A stretch of DNA of 64,000 bases from Hyphomonadaceae bacterium (GCA_022841905.1 JALHQO010000009.1:1-64000), one strand, 5' to 3'. Shown: positions 18,510-28,468, counted from the first letter of the stretch. A program made the numbers and translations. Notes: generated from the sequence alone by a model not told the origin.

Positions 18510-19404
18510 GGCGCGCCTCACGCACTTACAAACGCTCGAAGCCGAGAGCATCCACATCCTGCGCGAAGCGGCGGCTGAAACGCAGCGGCCGGTGATGCTC
18601 TATTCCATGGGCAAAGACAGTAACGTGCTGCTGCACCTGGCGAAGAAGGCGTTCTTCCCGGGCGCACTGCCGTTTCCGCTGCTGCATGTCGATACGACCT
18701 GGAAGTTCCGCGACATGTACGCGATGCGCGACAAGGTGGCAGCGGCGCATGAGATGATCGTCTATCGCAATCCGGATGCGGTGGCGAAGGGCGTCAATCC
18801 GTTCGACCATGGCTCGGAAGCGCACACGAACGCTTGGAAAACCGAAGGCTTACGGCGCGCGCTGAGCGAGAACGGGTTCGACGCCGCCATCGGCGGCGCG
18901 CGGCGCGATGAGGAGAAGAGCCGCGCCAAGGAGCGCATTTTCTCCCTGCGCTCGGAACATCAACGGTGGGATCCAAAAACCCAGCGGCCTGAGTTGTGGA
19001 GCCTCTACAATACGCGCAAGCGCGCCGGCGAAAGCTTCCGCGTCTTCCCGCTTTCGAATTGGACCGAGCTTGATGTCTGGCACTACATCGAGGCGGAGAA
19101 GATCGAGGTCGTGCCGCTCTATTTCTCGGCGGAGCGAAAAGTCGTCGCACGCAGCGGCACGTGGTTGATGGCCGATGACGAGCGCATGCGGCTGGAGAAG
19201 GGCGAGAAAATCGAAACGCGGCGCGTGCGTTTTCGCACGCTCGGCTGTTACCCGCTGTCCGGCGCCGTAGAGAGCGAAGCGGCGAATGTCAGCGACATCA
19301 TCCGCGAGATCGAAAGTTCGCGCGCGAGCGAGCGGCAAGGCCGCTTGATCGACGCCGATACGCCCTCCTCCATGGAGAAGAAGAAGCAAGAGGGCTATTT
19401 CTGA
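18499..19404 (+). CDS. cysD: Sulfate adenylyltransferase subunit 2
   Basis: This is the small PP-loop subunit of ATP sulfurylase, 301 residues, which forms APS from ATP and sulfate together with the CysN part of the next gene. It starts with [21 protein letters not shown]. The ATP-binding PP-loop is [13 protein letters not shown] (about residue 36), followed by [28 protein letters not shown] and [14 protein letters not shown]. All are canonical CysD/NodP signatures. ATG 18499 lies inside the epimerase end. The gene stops in TGATG overlap with cysNC. Its place within a polysaccharide locus rather than a cysteine operon suggests PAPS for sulfation, as with nodPQ; it could equally serve general sulfate assimilation. 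Confidence 0.96.
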   Translation: MASEARLTHLQTLEAESIHILREAAAETQRPVMLYSMGKDSNVLLHLAKKAFFPGALPFPLLHVDTTWKFRDMYAMRDKVAAAHEMIVYRNPDAVAKGVNPFDHGSEAHTNAWKTEGLRRALSENGFDAAIGGARRDEEKSRAKERIFSLRSEHQRWDPKTQRPELWSLYNTRKRAGESFRVFPLSNWTELDVWHYIEAEKIEVVPLYFSAERKVVARSGTWLMADDERMRLEKGEKIETRRVRFRTLGCYPLSGAVESEAANVSDIIREIESSRASERQGRLIDADTPSSMEKKKQEGYF

Positions 19405-21251
19405 TGGCCCGCGAGAAGACGCTTCTGCGCCTGGTGGCGTGCGGCTCCGTCGATGACGGCAAGTCGACCTTGATCGGCCGGCTGCTGCACGATCTCGGCA
19501 CGATCCCGGATGATCAGCTGGAAGCTTTAGCGCGCGACTCCAAGAACGTGGGCACCCGTGGCGGTGAGCTGGACTACGCGCTGCTCGTGGACGGCCTAAT
19601 GGCTGAGCGCGAGCAAGGCATCACCATCGACGTCGCCTATCGCTACTTCGCCACCGACACATGCAAATTCATTGTCGCCGACGCGCCGGGCCATGCGCAG
19701 TACACACGCAACATGGTGACGGCGGCGTCGAACGCGGATGTCGCCATCTTGCTGATCGACGCGCGCAAGGGGATGCTGACGCAGACGCGACGGCATGGCT
19801 TTGTGCTTTCGCTGATGGGCGTGAAGCAGGTTGTGCTGGCCATCACCAAGATGGATCTGATCGGCTACGAACGGGCCGCTTACGACAAGATCGTTGCCGA
19901 TTTCGTGGCGATCGCTGGCGGACTCGATCTGCCGCGCCTTGCTGCGATCCCCGTCTCCGGCGTCAGCGGCGACAACATCGCGTCGCGGAGCGCGGCGACC
20001 TCTTGGTACGACGGGCCGACTTTGATCGAGTTACTCGAAGGCGCCGAGCCGCGCGATGCGTTTCGACGCGATCAACCTTTGCGCATGGCGGTGCAGAGCG
20101 TGGCGCGGCCGAACCAGGATTTTCGCGGCTTCGCTGGGCGCTTGAGCGCGGGCAGCGTGAAGCCGGGCGACACGGTGCGCGTGCTGCCGTCAGGGCGCAC
20201 CGCGAATGTAGCGCGGATCGTTACGGCGGATGGCGAGCTGAAACGCGCGGTGGCGGGCCAATCGGTGACGCTGACGCTGGATGCCGAGATCGACTGCTCG
20301 CGCGGCGATGTGATCGCGGCGGCGGATGCGCCTTGCGAAATCGCCGATCAGTTCCAGGCGACGATCATCTGGATGAGCGACACGCCGCTCTATCCCGGTC
20401 GTCGCTACGCTTTGAAGATCGGCGCCGCGACCGCAAACGCCACGATCACCGACATTCGCCACGGCATCGATATCGAGACCTTCGAGCCGACGCCGGCGCG
20501 TCAGATTGAGAGCAATGGCATTGCGGTTTGCAATGTCAGCCTCGACCGCGCCATCCCGTTCGACGCGTTCGAGCAGAACCGAGAGACGGGCGGCTTCATT
20601 CTGATCGATCCGGAGACGAACGAGACGGCCGGCGCCGGGCTCATCCATTTCGCGCTGCGGCGTTCACAGAACGTGCACTGGCAAGCGCTTGAGATCGATC
20701 GCGACGCACACGCCGCAATCAAAGGTCAGCGCCCGGCCATCCTCTGGTTCACCGGCCTTTCCGGCGCCGGCAAATCGACCATCGCCAACATGGTGGAGAA
20801 GAAACTCCACGCCATGGGCCGCCACACCGTGATGCTCGACGGCGACAATTTACGCCACGGCCTCAACCGCGATCTCGGCTTCACGCAAGCCGACCGCGTC
20901 GAAAACATTCGCCGCGTCGCCGAGGTGGCGAAGCTAATGGCGGACGCGGGCCTGATCGTGCTCGTCTCGTTCATCTCCCCCTTCCGCGCCGAACGTGAAA
21001 TGGCGCGCAAACTCGCGCATGAGGGCGAGTTCTTCGAGATTTTCATCGACGCGCCGCTAGCGGTCGCGGAAGCGCGCGATGTGAAGGGCCTCTACAAGAA
21101 AGCGCGCGCTGGCGAGCTGAAGAACTTCACCGGGATAGACTCTCCATACGAGCCGCCGGAGAAGCCGGAGATCCGCATTGATGCCGCCGCGATGTCGCCG
21201 GCGGATGCGGCTGAGAAGATCGTGGCTGTGATTAGCGCAGCTCCCCGCTGA
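19404..21251 (+). CDS. cysNC: Bifunctional sulfate adenylyltransferase subunit 1 / adenylylsulfate kinase
   Basis: The 615-residue fusion couples APS formation to PAPS formation. The CysN GTPase half has [17 protein letters not shown] (G1), [20 protein letters not shown], the G3 motif [14 protein letters not shown] and ITKMDL, with EF-Tu-like beta domains after residue 220. The APS kinase half starts near residue 440, with P-loop GLSGAGKST at about 450 and [26 protein letters not shown] and [13 protein letters not shown]. This NodQ-type arrangement delivers PAPS, the sulfate donor for the two sulfotransferases in this locus. It ends near a REP-like hairpin at 21268. Confidence 0.97.
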   Translation: MAREKTLLRLVACGSVDDGKSTLIGRLLHDLGTIPDDQLEALARDSKNVGTRGGELDYALLVDGLMAEREQGITIDVAYRYFATDTCKFIVADAPGHAQYTRNMVTAASNADVAILLIDARKGMLTQTRRHGFVLSLMGVKQVVLAITKMDLIGYERAAYDKIVADFVAIAGGLDLPRLAAIPVSGVSGDNIASRSAATSWYDGPTLIELLEGAEPRDAFRRDQPLRMAVQSVARPNQDFRGFAGRLSAGSVKPGDTVRVLPSGRTANVARIVTADGELKRAVAGQSVTLTLDAEIDCSRGDVIAAADAPCEIADQFQATIIWMSDTPLYPGRRYALKIGAATANATITDIRHGIDIETFEPTPARQIESNGIAVCNVSLDRAIPFDAFEQNRETGGFILIDPETNETAGAGLIHFALRRSQNVHWQALEIDRDAHAAIKGQRPAILWFTGLSGAGKSTIANMVEKKLHAMGRHTVMLDGDNLRHGLNRDLGFTQADRVENIRRVAEVAKLMADAGLIVLVSFISPFRAEREMARKLAHEGEFFEIFIDAPLAVAEARDVKGLYKKARAGELKNFTGIDSPYEPPEKPEIRIDAAAMSPADAAEKIVAVISAAPR

Positions 21252-21267
21252 TCACGCAACTCTCGCC

Positions 21268-21305
21268 GTTCCGGGTTCATCGCTACCCGATGCCCCGGAA
21301 TGACG
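21268..21305. repeat. REP-like palindromic element
   Basis: TTCCGGG at 21269-21275 pairs with CCCGGAA at 21294-21300, with an inner CATCG/CGATG stem. Read on the other strand it gives the familiar GTCATTCCGGGGC...CCCGGAA pattern of dispersed alphaproteobacterial repeats. It sits 17 bp after the cysNC stop and may serve as a transcript-end structure. Confidence 0.55.
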
Positions 21306-21342
21306 GATGTCTGCTCGCCGCCCAAGCTGAAGAAGACGCCAA

Positions 21343-21516
21343 CTAGGAAGTTGTCCTTTTTGATTTCCAGTGGACCAACCAACCCACGAGCGCCGCGACC
21401 ACAGCAACCACAACCAGTGGCCAGAAGGCGTCAGTGCCGTCCACGCCTCGCAACGACCAGCCCAAAGCGAAAGCGCCTAAAGCGAGAGTGAGAAATGGGA
21501 CGGTGCGGCTTTTCAT
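21343..21516 (-). CDS. Small two-helix membrane protein, unknown
   Basis: This 57-residue protein begins MKSRTVPFLTLALGAFALGW and has a second hydrophobic stretch, FWPLVVVAVVAALVGWLV, before a basic end (HWKSKRTTS). Two membrane helices with a short polar turn are evident; there is no recognisable family. I used ATG 21516 because the 12 residues before it are basic and unlikely to belong. It lies between cysNC and tkt on the opposite strand from cysNC. The coding signal is only moderate. Confidence 0.5.
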   Translation of the reverse strand: MKSRTVPFLTLALGAFALGWSLRGVDGTDAFWPLVVVAVVAALVGWLVHWKSKRTTS

Positions 21517-21590
21517 GCCGCTGATTGTTATTCTGATCGACGCGCGCCGCAAGGAGTGGTTGTCCGCTGGTGGCGAAATGCGGCGGCCCC

Positions 21591-23582
21591 CTACAGCAAA
21601 TCCTTAACCGCCTCAGCGATCGCTTCAGCCGTAATGCCAAAATGCGCGTACGCATCCTTCGCTGGCGCTGAAGTTCCGAACGTGCTCATGCCCACGAACG
21701 CATCGAGCCCGAACGCTTCGAACCAGCCCTGCCCGATGGCGGCTTCGCAGCCGATTTTGACTTCGTCGTCGTCGCCGCAGACGGCGTCTTGGTAGGCGTC
21801 GTCTTGCAGTTCGAAAAGCTCGAAGCACGGCGCGGAGACAACGCGCGTGGGGATGCCTTCGGCTTGCAGCAGCTCGCGCGCCTTGACCGCGAGCCCGACT
21901 TCCGAGCCGGTAGCGAAGATCGCGACGCGGCTTTCGCCGCCTTCGGCCGGCAGCAATTCGTAAGCGCCGCGCACGCTCATGTTTTCGCTGGCGTCAGTGC
22001 GTAGCGCCGGCGTGGCTTGGCGCGAGAGCGCCAGGATGCTTGGAGCGTCTTCAGTGAGCAGCGCCGCTTGCCAGCACTCGGCGGCTTCGACCGCATCGGC
22101 GGGGCGGAAGACCATCAGGTTGGGGATCGCGCGCAAGGCGGCGATCTGTTCCACCGGCTGGTGCGTCGGGCCGTCTTCGCCGAGGCCGATGGAATCGTGC
22201 GTCATCACGTGGATGACGCGGATGCCCATGAGCGCGCCGAGGCGGATGGCGGGGCGCGAATAGTCGGCGAAGCTCAGAAACGTGCCGCCATACGGGATGA
22301 CGCCGCCATGCAGCGCCATGCCGTTCATCGCCGCCGCCATGCCATGTTCGCGGATGCCATAGCGCACATAACGGCCAGCGCGGTTCTCCGGGGTGAAATC
22401 CGTCGAGCCTTTCGCCAGCGTGTTGTTCGAACCGGTGAGATCGGCCGAGCCGCCGAGCAATTCGGGGCACGCTTCGAACATCGCGTCGATGGCGTGGCCC
22501 GATGCGGCGCGCGTCGCGAGCGATGGTTTCTCGCTCGCCATTTTCGCCGCATGCATGCCAAGCGCTGCAATCGCCGCGTCCACATTAGCGCCGCTCATCG
22601 CGGCGGCGAAAGCGTCGCGCTGGGCGTGACGCTTCAAGCCGCTGGCCCACGCTTCGCGTTTGGCCGCGCCGCGCGCGCCGATTTTGCGCCAGGCGTTCAG
22701 GATGTTGTCTGGGATTTCAAATGGCCCATGCGCCCAGCCGAGCTTGGCTTTCGTGACAACGATTTCTTCCGCACCAAGCGGTTCGCCATGCGCCTTGGAC
22801 GTGCCGGCTTTTTTCGGCGAGCCGAAACCGATGGTCGTCCTGCAAGCAATCAGCACTGGCTTGTCGGACGCTATCGCCGCGGCGAAGGCTTTTTCGACGG
22901 AGGTCATGTCGTGCCCGTCGCACGAGAGCACGTTCCATTGGCTCGCGGCGAAGCGCGCTTTTTGGTCCGTGTTATCCGAGAGCGAGACCGCGCCATCAAT
23001 CGAGATCGAGTTGTCGTCCCAGATCACGATCAGCTTGTTGAGCTTCTGGCGTCCCGCGAGCGCGATGGCCTCCTGGCTGATGCCTTCCATGAGGCAGCCG
23101 TCGCCGGCGATGACCCAAGTGCGGTGATCGACGAGATCATCGCCGAACCGCGCATTGAGATGCGCCTCCGCCATCGCCATGCCGACAGCGTTAGCGAGGC
23201 CCTGCCCGAGCGGGCCAGTGGTCGTCTCGATGCCGGAGGCGAGGAAGTTTTCCGGGTGACCGGCCGTCTTCGAGCCAAGCTGACGGAAGCGCTTGATCTC
23301 ATCGAGCGTCATATCGGCATAGCCGGTGAGATAGAGCAGCGCGTAGAGCAGCATCGAGCCGTGACCGGCGGAGAGCACGAAGCGGTCGCGGTCGGCCCAG
23401 TTCGGTTCGCTGGGGTCGTATTTCAGAAATTTCGAGAACAGCACGGTCGCAGCGTCGGCCATGCCCATCGGCATGCCGGGGTGACCGGACTTGGCCTGCT
23501 CCACCGCGTCCATCGCCAGGGCCCTGATGGCGTTGGCGAGGTCTTGCGCGGGAACGCCTTCGATCTGTTCGCTGTTGCTCAT
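21591..23582 (-). CDS. tkt: Transketolase
   Basis: Transketolase is a thiamine diphosphate enzyme of the pentose phosphate and Calvin pathways that moves two-carbon units between sugar phosphates. The 663-residue protein has the usual order. The TPP-binding domain has [41 protein letters not shown] and [18 protein letters not shown]. The pyrimidine domain has [36 protein letters not shown] and FRPADAVEA. It is divergent from the transaldolase-like gene, with 107 bp between starts for both promoters. A 557-codon open frame antisense to it is a composition artefact. Confidence 0.97.
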   Translation of the reverse strand: MSNSEQIEGVPAQDLANAIRALAMDAVEQAKSGHPGMPMGMADAATVLFSKFLKYDPSEPNWADRDRFVLSAGHGSMLLYALLYLTGYADMTLDEIKRFRQLGSKTAGHPENFLASGIETTTGPLGQGLANAVGMAMAEAHLNARFGDDLVDHRTWVIAGDGCLMEGISQEAIALAGRQKLNKLIVIWDDNSISIDGAVSLSDNTDQKARFAASQWNVLSCDGHDMTSVEKAFAAAIASDKPVLIACRTTIGFGSPKKAGTSKAHGEPLGAEEIVVTKAKLGWAHGPFEIPDNILNAWRKIGARGAAKREAWASGLKRHAQRDAFAAAMSGANVDAAIAALGMHAAKMASEKPSLATRAASGHAIDAMFEACPELLGGSADLTGSNNTLAKGSTDFTPENRAGRYVRYGIREHGMAAAMNGMALHGGVIPYGGTFLSFADYSRPAIRLGALMGIRVIHVMTHDSIGLGEDGPTHQPVEQIAALRAIPNLMVFRPADAVEAAECWQAALLTEDAPSILALSRQATPALRTDASENMSVRGAYELLPAEGGESRVAIFATGSEVGLAVKARELLQAEGIPTRVVSAPCFELFELQDDAYQDAVCGDDDEVKIGCEAAIGQGWFEAFGLDAFVGMSTFGTSAPAKDAYAHFGITAEAIAEAVKDLL

Positions 23583-23689
23583 GAGGTATCCTTGTCCAGG
23601 GTGTGTAGCGCCGATTCGGGCGCTTTGCCTGGACTGACCATTTCGCTATCAGCGCAGACCGCCTGCGGGAATGCGGCAGGGAGCATTTG

Positions 23690-24343
23690 ATGCAGATTTT
23701 CATCGATACCGCGGACGCCAAGGAGCTGGCCGCGCTCGCTGAGACCGGCCTGGTCGACGGCGTCACCACCAACCCCTCGCTGATCGCCAAATCTGGCGGC
23801 GACTTCTTCGAGACGCTGAAGGCGATTTGCGCCGCTGTGCCGGGTCCGGTCAGCGCTGAGGTGGTGGCGCAGGACGCTGCGACGATGCTGAAAGAAGGAC
23901 GCAAGTTGCGTGGACTGGCCGACAACATCGTCGTGAAGCTGCCGCTGACCGTCGAGGGCTTGAAGGCGTGCAAGACACTCGAGGAGGAAGGCCATCCCTG
24001 CAACGTGACTTTATGCTTCTCCGCCGTTCAGGCGCTGCTCGCGGCCAAGGCCGGCGCGACGTTCATCTCGCCCTTCCTCGGCCGGCTCGACGATAACGGC
24101 CAAGACGGCATGCAGCTGATCCGCGAAATCCGCGCCATCTATGACAATTACGAGTATCCGACGCAGATCCTCGCCGCCTCGATCCGCTCAGCCAATCATG
24201 TGAAAGACGCCGCCATCGCGGGCGCCGATTGCGCGACAATCCCCCCGGCTGTGTTCAAGAGCCTCTACAAGCACATCCTCACGGACGCTGGATTGGAGGC
24301 GTTCACGAAGGACTGGAAATCGACGGGGCAGTCGATCCTCTAG
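23690..24343 (+). CDS. Transaldolase / fructose-6-phosphate aldolase (short TalC/Fsa type)
   Basis: This 217-residue (beta-alpha)8 enzyme begins [16 protein letters not shown]. It carries [16 protein letters not shown], the Schiff-base lysine in [30 protein letters not shown] and SPFLGRLDD, as in the small transaldolase (MipB/TalC) group. It moves a dihydroxyacetone unit between sugar phosphates, complementing the divergent transketolase. Fsa and transaldolase activity cannot be told apart here; given tkt next door, transaldolase is more likely. ATG 23690 follows GGGAG by a normal gap. Confidence 0.93.
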   Translation: MQIFIDTADAKELAALAETGLVDGVTTNPSLIAKSGGDFFETLKAICAAVPGPVSAEVVAQDAATMLKEGRKLRGLADNIVVKLPLTVEGLKACKTLEEEGHPCNVTLCFSAVQALLAAKAGATFISPFLGRLDDNGQDGMQLIREIRAIYDNYEYPTQILAASIRSANHVKDAAIAGADCATIPPAVFKSLYKHILTDAGLEAFTKDWKSTGQSIL

Positions 24344-24352
24344 GCCCAAACG

Positions 24353-24378
24353 AAAAGAGCGCGCTCCGCAGAGCGCGC
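24353..24378 (-). terminator. Intrinsic terminator of the small protein gene at 24403
   Basis: A perfect 8-bp stem (GCGCGCTC and GAGCGCGC, 24359-24378) with a CGCA loop is followed on the minus strand by TCTTTT. It lies 24 bp after the minus-strand gene and just after the transaldolase-like gene on the plus strand. It may stop both, but the plus side lacks a T-run. Confidence 0.65.
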
Positions 24379-24402
24379 CCTTCGAAAACTGGTGTTGAGT
24401 GC

Positions 24403-24687
24403 TTAGCGCGCGAGGCGCTGCAGCATGACCACTTCGTCGCTGGTGGAGGCGCGCATGTCTGACATCAGGCGGTCAGCCTCAGCCAATTGCGCTTCAATGG
24501 CGGCGACATCGAGCGGCTCGATGGCGGGCTGGCGCTGCTCGATCGTTGCGGCGAAGGCGTCGCGCACCGAAAGGCCGCCCTTCATCGCGATCGGCGCGAC
24601 GAGACCGACAAGCAGCATCGCGCTGACGCCGGCAGCAAAGCTGCCCACGACCATGCGACGGATGGCTTGCGTTTGAGACGACGACAT
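24403..24687 (-). CDS. Small single-pass membrane protein, unknown
   Basis: This 94-residue protein starts MSSSQTQAIRRMVVG and has one membrane helix, SFAAGVSAMLLVGLVAPIA. The remaining 50 residues form an amphipathic helix (DVAAIEAQLAEADRLMSDM, then RASTSDEVVMLQRLA). The helix recalls the protein at 15561-16100. ATG 24687 was chosen over a longer frame to 24747. It has its own hairpin terminator downstream, which supports expression. Function is unknown. Confidence 0.6.
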   Translation of the reverse strand: MSSSQTQAIRRMVVGSFAAGVSAMLLVGLVAPIAMKGGLSVRDAFAATIEQRQPAIEPLDVAAIEAQLAEADRLMSDMRASTSDEVVMLQRLAR

Positions 24688-24961
24688 TTCGGAAAATCTC
24701 CCGGACCGGAAGCGCGGTCTGTTAACAAAAGGTTGCCAGGATGGCAAACCCTACTTTGCGGCGCCGAAGAGAATTCGTCCGTGACAACCGTCACGTCTCC
24801 GAACACCCCACACACCGACTTTCGCGGCTTGACCCAGATCGTAACCGATAATCCTGAATTCAAGCCGAATCTGACGTTCACTGCCTGTTGCGAGGGCGCC
24901 CTGCATCGGCTCTAACCAGTGCCCGGCACGCTCGTGCTGCGGCGCGGCAAAAAGGAACACA

Positions 24962-25855
24962 ATGGCTAGCGTTCCAGGCTCTCACCGACCGCTACGGAAA
25001 GCGGTACTCCCGGTCGCCGGATTCGGTACCCGAGTGCTGCCAGCGACCAAAGTTATCCCAAAAGAGCTGCTCCCCGTCTTCGACAAGCCGGCGCTTCAGT
25101 ACGTCGTCGACGAAGCAATCGCCGCCGGCATCGAGCACATAGTCTTCGTCACGGGGCGTAATAAGGGCGCGATCGAGGACTATTTCGATCGCGCGTATGA
25201 ACTCGAAGTAACACTCGAAGCGAAGAAAAAGGAAACCGAGCTTAACGAGGTGCGAAGCCCGATCCGCGCAGCAGGGTCGATGAGCTTCGTGCGCCAGCAA
25301 GCAGCGCTCGGGCTTGGACACGCGGTCTGGTGCGCGCGCGACATTGTCGGAGACGAGCCGTTCGCGGTGATGCTGCCTGACATGCTGATGATGGCTGAGC
25401 CTGGTTGCTTGAAGCAGATGGTGGACGCCTACAATCGCGTTGGCGGCAATCTGATCGCGGTGGAGCCGACCGGTACGCCGGAGCGCTATGGCGTGATCAC
25501 GCCCGAGAGCCGCGATGGGCGGCTGATCAAGATGAAGGGCATGGTCGAAAAGCCCAAGCGCGAGGAAGCGCCGTCGAACCTGTTTATCAGCGGCCGCTAC
25601 ATCCTGCAGCCGGAGATTTTCGCGCTGCTCGAAAGCCAGGGCCCCGGCGCGGGCAACGAGATTCAGCTGACCGACTCGATGGCGCGGCTGATGCAATCGC
25701 AAACCTTCCACGCCTACGAATACGAAGGCCGCACCTACGATTGTGGCGACAAAATCGGCTATTTACAGGCCTTCGCGGCATACGCGCTGGCGCACGATCA
25801 ATACGGCGAGCAAGCGGCGGAAACGCTGAGAGCGCTGCTGGCCGATAAGGGCTGA
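24962..25855 (+). CDS. galU: UTP-glucose-1-phosphate uridylyltransferase
   Basis: GalU makes UDP-glucose, precursor of UDP-glucuronate and many glycans. The 297-residue protein has KAVLPVAGFGTRVLPATK, PKELLPVFDKPALQYVVDEA, the QQAALGLGHAVWCA segment, FAVMLPDMLM and MVEKPKREEAPSNLFISGRY, all standard. ATG 24962 has AAAAAGGAA just upstream. The 274 bp before it contain a perfect GTGAC-AACC-GTCAC inverted repeat at 24781-24794 that could be an operator. It overlaps pgl by TGATG. Its product would feed the UDP-uronate epimerase at 17.5 kb. Confidence 0.97.
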   Translation: MASVPGSHRPLRKAVLPVAGFGTRVLPATKVIPKELLPVFDKPALQYVVDEAIAAGIEHIVFVTGRNKGAIEDYFDRAYELEVTLEAKKKETELNEVRSPIRAAGSMSFVRQQAALGLGHAVWCARDIVGDEPFAVMLPDMLMMAEPGCLKQMVDAYNRVGGNLIAVEPTGTPERYGVITPESRDGRLIKMKGMVEKPKREEAPSNLFISGRYILQPEIFALLESQGPGAGNEIQLTDSMARLMQSQTFHAYEYEGRTYDCGDKIGYLQAFAAYALAHDQYGEQAAETLRALLADKG

Positions 25856-26535
25856 TGCTCAAACTCACCAAGTTCGACACGCGCGAGGCGCTGATGCAGG
25901 GCGCCGCCCAGCATCTGGCCGATGCGTTGACCGACGCGATTGGGCGCCGTGGCGCTGCATGCGCCGTGCTCTCCGGCGGCGGCACTCCGGCGCCCGCTTA
26001 TCGCGCGCTGGCCGCGCTGCCGTTGGAATGGCCGAAAATCACGTTCGGACTGGTGGACGAGCGTTTCGTGCCGCTCTCCAACCCCGCATCGAACGAAAGC
26101 ATGATCGCGACCACGCTGGCGCCGGCGTTTGCGGCAGGAGCACAGCTTAAACCGATGTACTTCGCCGCGGACACCGTCGAGCGAGCGGCGGACTTCGCCG
26201 ACGTGCTCTACGAACACCTCCACATCGACATCGCCCTGATGGGAATGGGCGCGGATGGACACACGGCGTCCTGGTTTGCCGGGTCGGCGGACGCAGCGCT
26301 TGATCCAGCAACCACACGTTCGGTGATCGCCGTGCACGCGCCGCAGGCGCAAGGCAGCGCCGAGCGCCTGACGTTGACGCGCAAGGCGGTCGCGCGCGCC
26401 GGGCGGCTTTTGCTACTCATTACTGGTACCGACAAACTCGCCCGGCTTGAGCAGGCGCTGACCCAGCAAGACGCCCCGGCAGCCGCACTCTTTGCGCCCG
26501 GCATGCCCCCGGTTGAGGTGTTCTGGGCCGCCTGA
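25855..26535 (+). CDS. pgl: 6-phosphogluconolactonase
   Basis: This enzyme hydrolyses 6-phosphogluconolactone in the oxidative pentose phosphate and Entner-Doudoroff pathways. The 226-residue protein shows CAVLSGGGTPAPAYRALA, the ITFGLVDERFVP motif, SNESMIATTL and ALMGMGADGHTASWFAGS, the DevB/Pgl signature. It is translationally coupled to galU (TGATG). Together with tkt and the transaldolase-like gene it forms a sugar-phosphate group, but zwf and edd are not in the window. Confidence 0.95.
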   Translation: MLKLTKFDTREALMQGAAQHLADALTDAIGRRGAACAVLSGGGTPAPAYRALAALPLEWPKITFGLVDERFVPLSNPASNESMIATTLAPAFAAGAQLKPMYFAADTVERAADFADVLYEHLHIDIALMGMGADGHTASWFAGSADAALDPATTRSVIAVHAPQAQGSAERLTLTRKAVARAGRLLLLITGTDKLARLEQALTQQDAPAAALFAPGMPPVEVFWAA

Positions 26536-26561
26536 CACGCCTCACAGCGGCTCCCGATTGC

Positions 26562-26582
26562 TAATGACACCGGTGTCTGTTA
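26562..26582. promoter_or_regulatory. Palindromic operator (LacI/GntR-type) before hydratase-TRAP operon
   Basis: The perfect 12-bp palindrome GACACCGGTGTC (26566-26577) is framed by TAAT and GTTA to give a near-symmetric 21-mer. It lies 46 bp before the hydratase GTG. Palindromes with central CCGG and TGACA half-sites are typical operators of LacI-family sugar regulators in Proteobacteria. The regulator gene is not in the window. Confidence 0.6.
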
Positions 26583-26622
26583 GGCATCACGCAGACCGGC
26601 CCGAAGCCGGCGGGAGGCAGAG

Positions 26623-27444
26623 GTGTCCGGCGTAATCAGCTCTACGCGTGCCATCGCTGACGCCTTCGTGGCCGCGCGCCAGGAGGCGCGACCGCTCGAC
26701 CGCTTTCCAGGCGAGCAGCCCCACGACCTCGCCACCAGCTACAAAATCCAGGACGAGGCCATTGCGCTTTGGCCTGACGAAGTGGCCGGCTGGAAAATCG
26801 GCCGCGTGCAGCCGCCGCAGGTCGCAAGCCTGGGCGCTGATCGCCTCGCCGGGCCGATCTTTCGGCGCAATGTCTGGGTCGCCAATGGTGTGGCGGTGGA
26901 TTTTCCGGTGTTCGACCGCGGCTTTGCAGCGGTGGAAGCCGAGTACGTTTTCCGCATCGGCAAGGACGCGCCGGCCGACAAGCTCGACTGGACCGTCGAT
27001 GAAGCATCGGCGTTGATCGAGACGATGCATGTCGGCGTGGAGACCGCAGGCAGCCCGCTCGCCAACATCAACGATCTTGGCGCCACCGTCGTCGTCGCCG
27101 ATTTCGGCAACAACCATGGCCTCATCCTCGGGCCGGAAGTGCCGAACTGGCGCGCGAAACTGGCGCAAGGCGTGACCTGCGAGACCTTCATCGAAGACAA
27201 ATCCGTCGGCGCTGGCGGCGCAAGCGACGCGCCTGACGGCCCGCTCGATGCGCTGCTCTTCCTAGTTCGCCACCTTGCCGAGCGGGGAAAACCGCTGCGC
27301 GCCGGGCAATTGGTCTCCACCGGCGCCGTCACCGGCGTGCACGACATCCGCATCGGCCAGCATTCGCGCGTGAGCTTCAACGGCTCGGGCGATATCCTCT
27401 GCACGGCCGTGAAAGCGGCGGCGAGCGGGCGAGGCTTCTCATGA
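26623..27444 (+). CDS. 2-keto-4-pentenoate hydratase / fumarylacetoacetate hydrolase-family enzyme
   Basis: This 273-residue protein starts at GTG 26623 with GGGAGG upstream. It has YKIQDEAIALWPDEVAGWKIG, GPIFRRNVW, VEAEYVFRIG (metal-binding Glu-X-Glu) and MHVGVETAGSPLANINDLGA. The end, GQLVSTGAVTGVHDIRIGQ, is typical of the MhpD/FAH superfamily, which hydrates or cleaves 2-keto acids. It overlaps the TRAP binding-protein gene by four bases, so it probably acts on the imported compound or its breakdown product. A sugar-acid-derived 2-keto-3-deoxy acid is a reasonable substrate, by inference only. Confidence 0.88.
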   Translation: MSGVISSTRAIADAFVAARQEARPLDRFPGEQPHDLATSYKIQDEAIALWPDEVAGWKIGRVQPPQVASLGADRLAGPIFRRNVWVANGVAVDFPVFDRGFAAVEAEYVFRIGKDAPADKLDWTVDEASALIETMHVGVETAGSPLANINDLGATVVVADFGNNHGLILGPEVPNWRAKLAQGVTCETFIEDKSVGAGGASDAPDGPLDALLFLVRHLAERGKPLRAGQLVSTGAVTGVHDIRIGQHSRVSFNGSGDILCTAVKAAASGRGFS

Positions 27445-28430
27445 TTACGCGGCGGGCGCTGGCGGCGACAGGCGGCCTTGCTCTTGCCGGCGCTGGCGTA
27501 GCGTTCGCACAGCAGCACAGCGCGGGCGCCGCCATCACCGCCGTCGATGTGCACCCGAGCGATTATCCCACCGTTGAAGCCGTGCGCTGGATGGGGAATG
27601 AAATTTCGCGCGAGACCGATGGGCGGATCAACTTCCGGCTCTATCCATCAGGCCAACTTGGCTCCGAGACAGACACTGTCAATCTCGCGCGCTTTCAAGT
27701 GCTCGATATCGCCCGCGTCTATCTCGGCGCCGTCAACAACATGTTCCCGGCGACGCAGCCCTTGGCGCTGCCTTACGTCTTTCGCGATGAAGCGCATATG
27801 CGCAGCGTCTGCGACGGCGCGATCGGGCGCGAGATCTTGGCGGCCTTCGAACGGCGCGGCTTGATTGGTCTCGCCTTCTACGATTCCGGCATGCGCTCAA
27901 TCTACAATGCGCGAGGCCCCATCCATACGCCCGATGACATGCGCGGTCTCAAAGTCCGCGTGCCGCGCGCCGACATCTTCATGGAAATGCTCGACGCAAT
28001 GGGCGCCAACTCAACGCCGATCCCCTTCGGGGAAGTGTTCACCGGCCTGCAAACGCATCTGATTGATGCGGCGGAGAACAATTGGGCGACGTTCCAATCG
28101 ACGCGGCAATACGAGGTGGCGCGCTACTGGTCGCAGACCGACCATTGCTGCGCTCCTGAAGCGCTGCTGATGTCGAAAGCGCGCTACGATGCGCTCGCGC
28201 GCATCGACCAAGATCTCTTCCGCGCCAAGGCAGCGGAATCCGTCGCCATCATGCGGGGTCTCTGGGATACGAAGCAGGCCGCTGCGCGCCAAACGGTGCT
28301 CGACGCGGGCGTGAACTACAACGAGGCAGACAAGGACGCCTTCCGCCGCGCCGTCGAGCCGATGAAGCGCCGCTGGCTGGCCAACGAAAACATCGCGAAC
28401 ACCATCCGGCGCATCGACGCGCACGCATAA
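27441..28430 (+). CDS. dctP: TRAP transporter solute-binding protein (DctP family, sugar-acid type)
   Basis: This periplasmic receptor has 329 residues and a Tat/Sec-like signal (MITRRALAATGGLALAGAG, cut near AFA-QQ). Family motifs are FRLYPSGQLGSETDTVN and then GLKVRVPRADIFMEMLDAMG. The stretch PIPFGEVFTGLQTHLIDAAE precedes NNWATFQSTRQYEVARYWS. The Arg of KVRVP normally binds a carboxylate. The ENNW-STR-YEVA pattern is what I associate with uronate/aldonate binders rather than C4-dicarboxylate binders. It works with the two following membrane genes using the sodium or proton gradient. Confidence 0.93.
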   Translation: MITRRALAATGGLALAGAGVAFAQQHSAGAAITAVDVHPSDYPTVEAVRWMGNEISRETDGRINFRLYPSGQLGSETDTVNLARFQVLDIARVYLGAVNNMFPATQPLALPYVFRDEAHMRSVCDGAIGREILAAFERRGLIGLAFYDSGMRSIYNARGPIHTPDDMRGLKVRVPRADIFMEMLDAMGANSTPIPFGEVFTGLQTHLIDAAENNWATFQSTRQYEVARYWSQTDHCCAPEALLMSKARYDALARIDQDLFRAKAAESVAIMRGLWDTKQAAARQTVLDAGVNYNEADKDAFRRAVEPMKRRWLANENIANTIRRIDAHA

Positions 28431-28468
28431 CGATCGCCGAACGGCGGCACGAAGAACGTGGGGAGGAC

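Noticed and set aside
22017-23690. 557-codon open frame antisense to transketolase
   Set aside because: Arg/Ala-rich with no recognisable domain; transketolase on the other strand has every family motif.
24781-24794. GTGAC-AACC-GTCAC as a firm operator of galU
   Set aside because: A perfect but short inverted repeat; no known regulator matches it, so it is mentioned only with galU.
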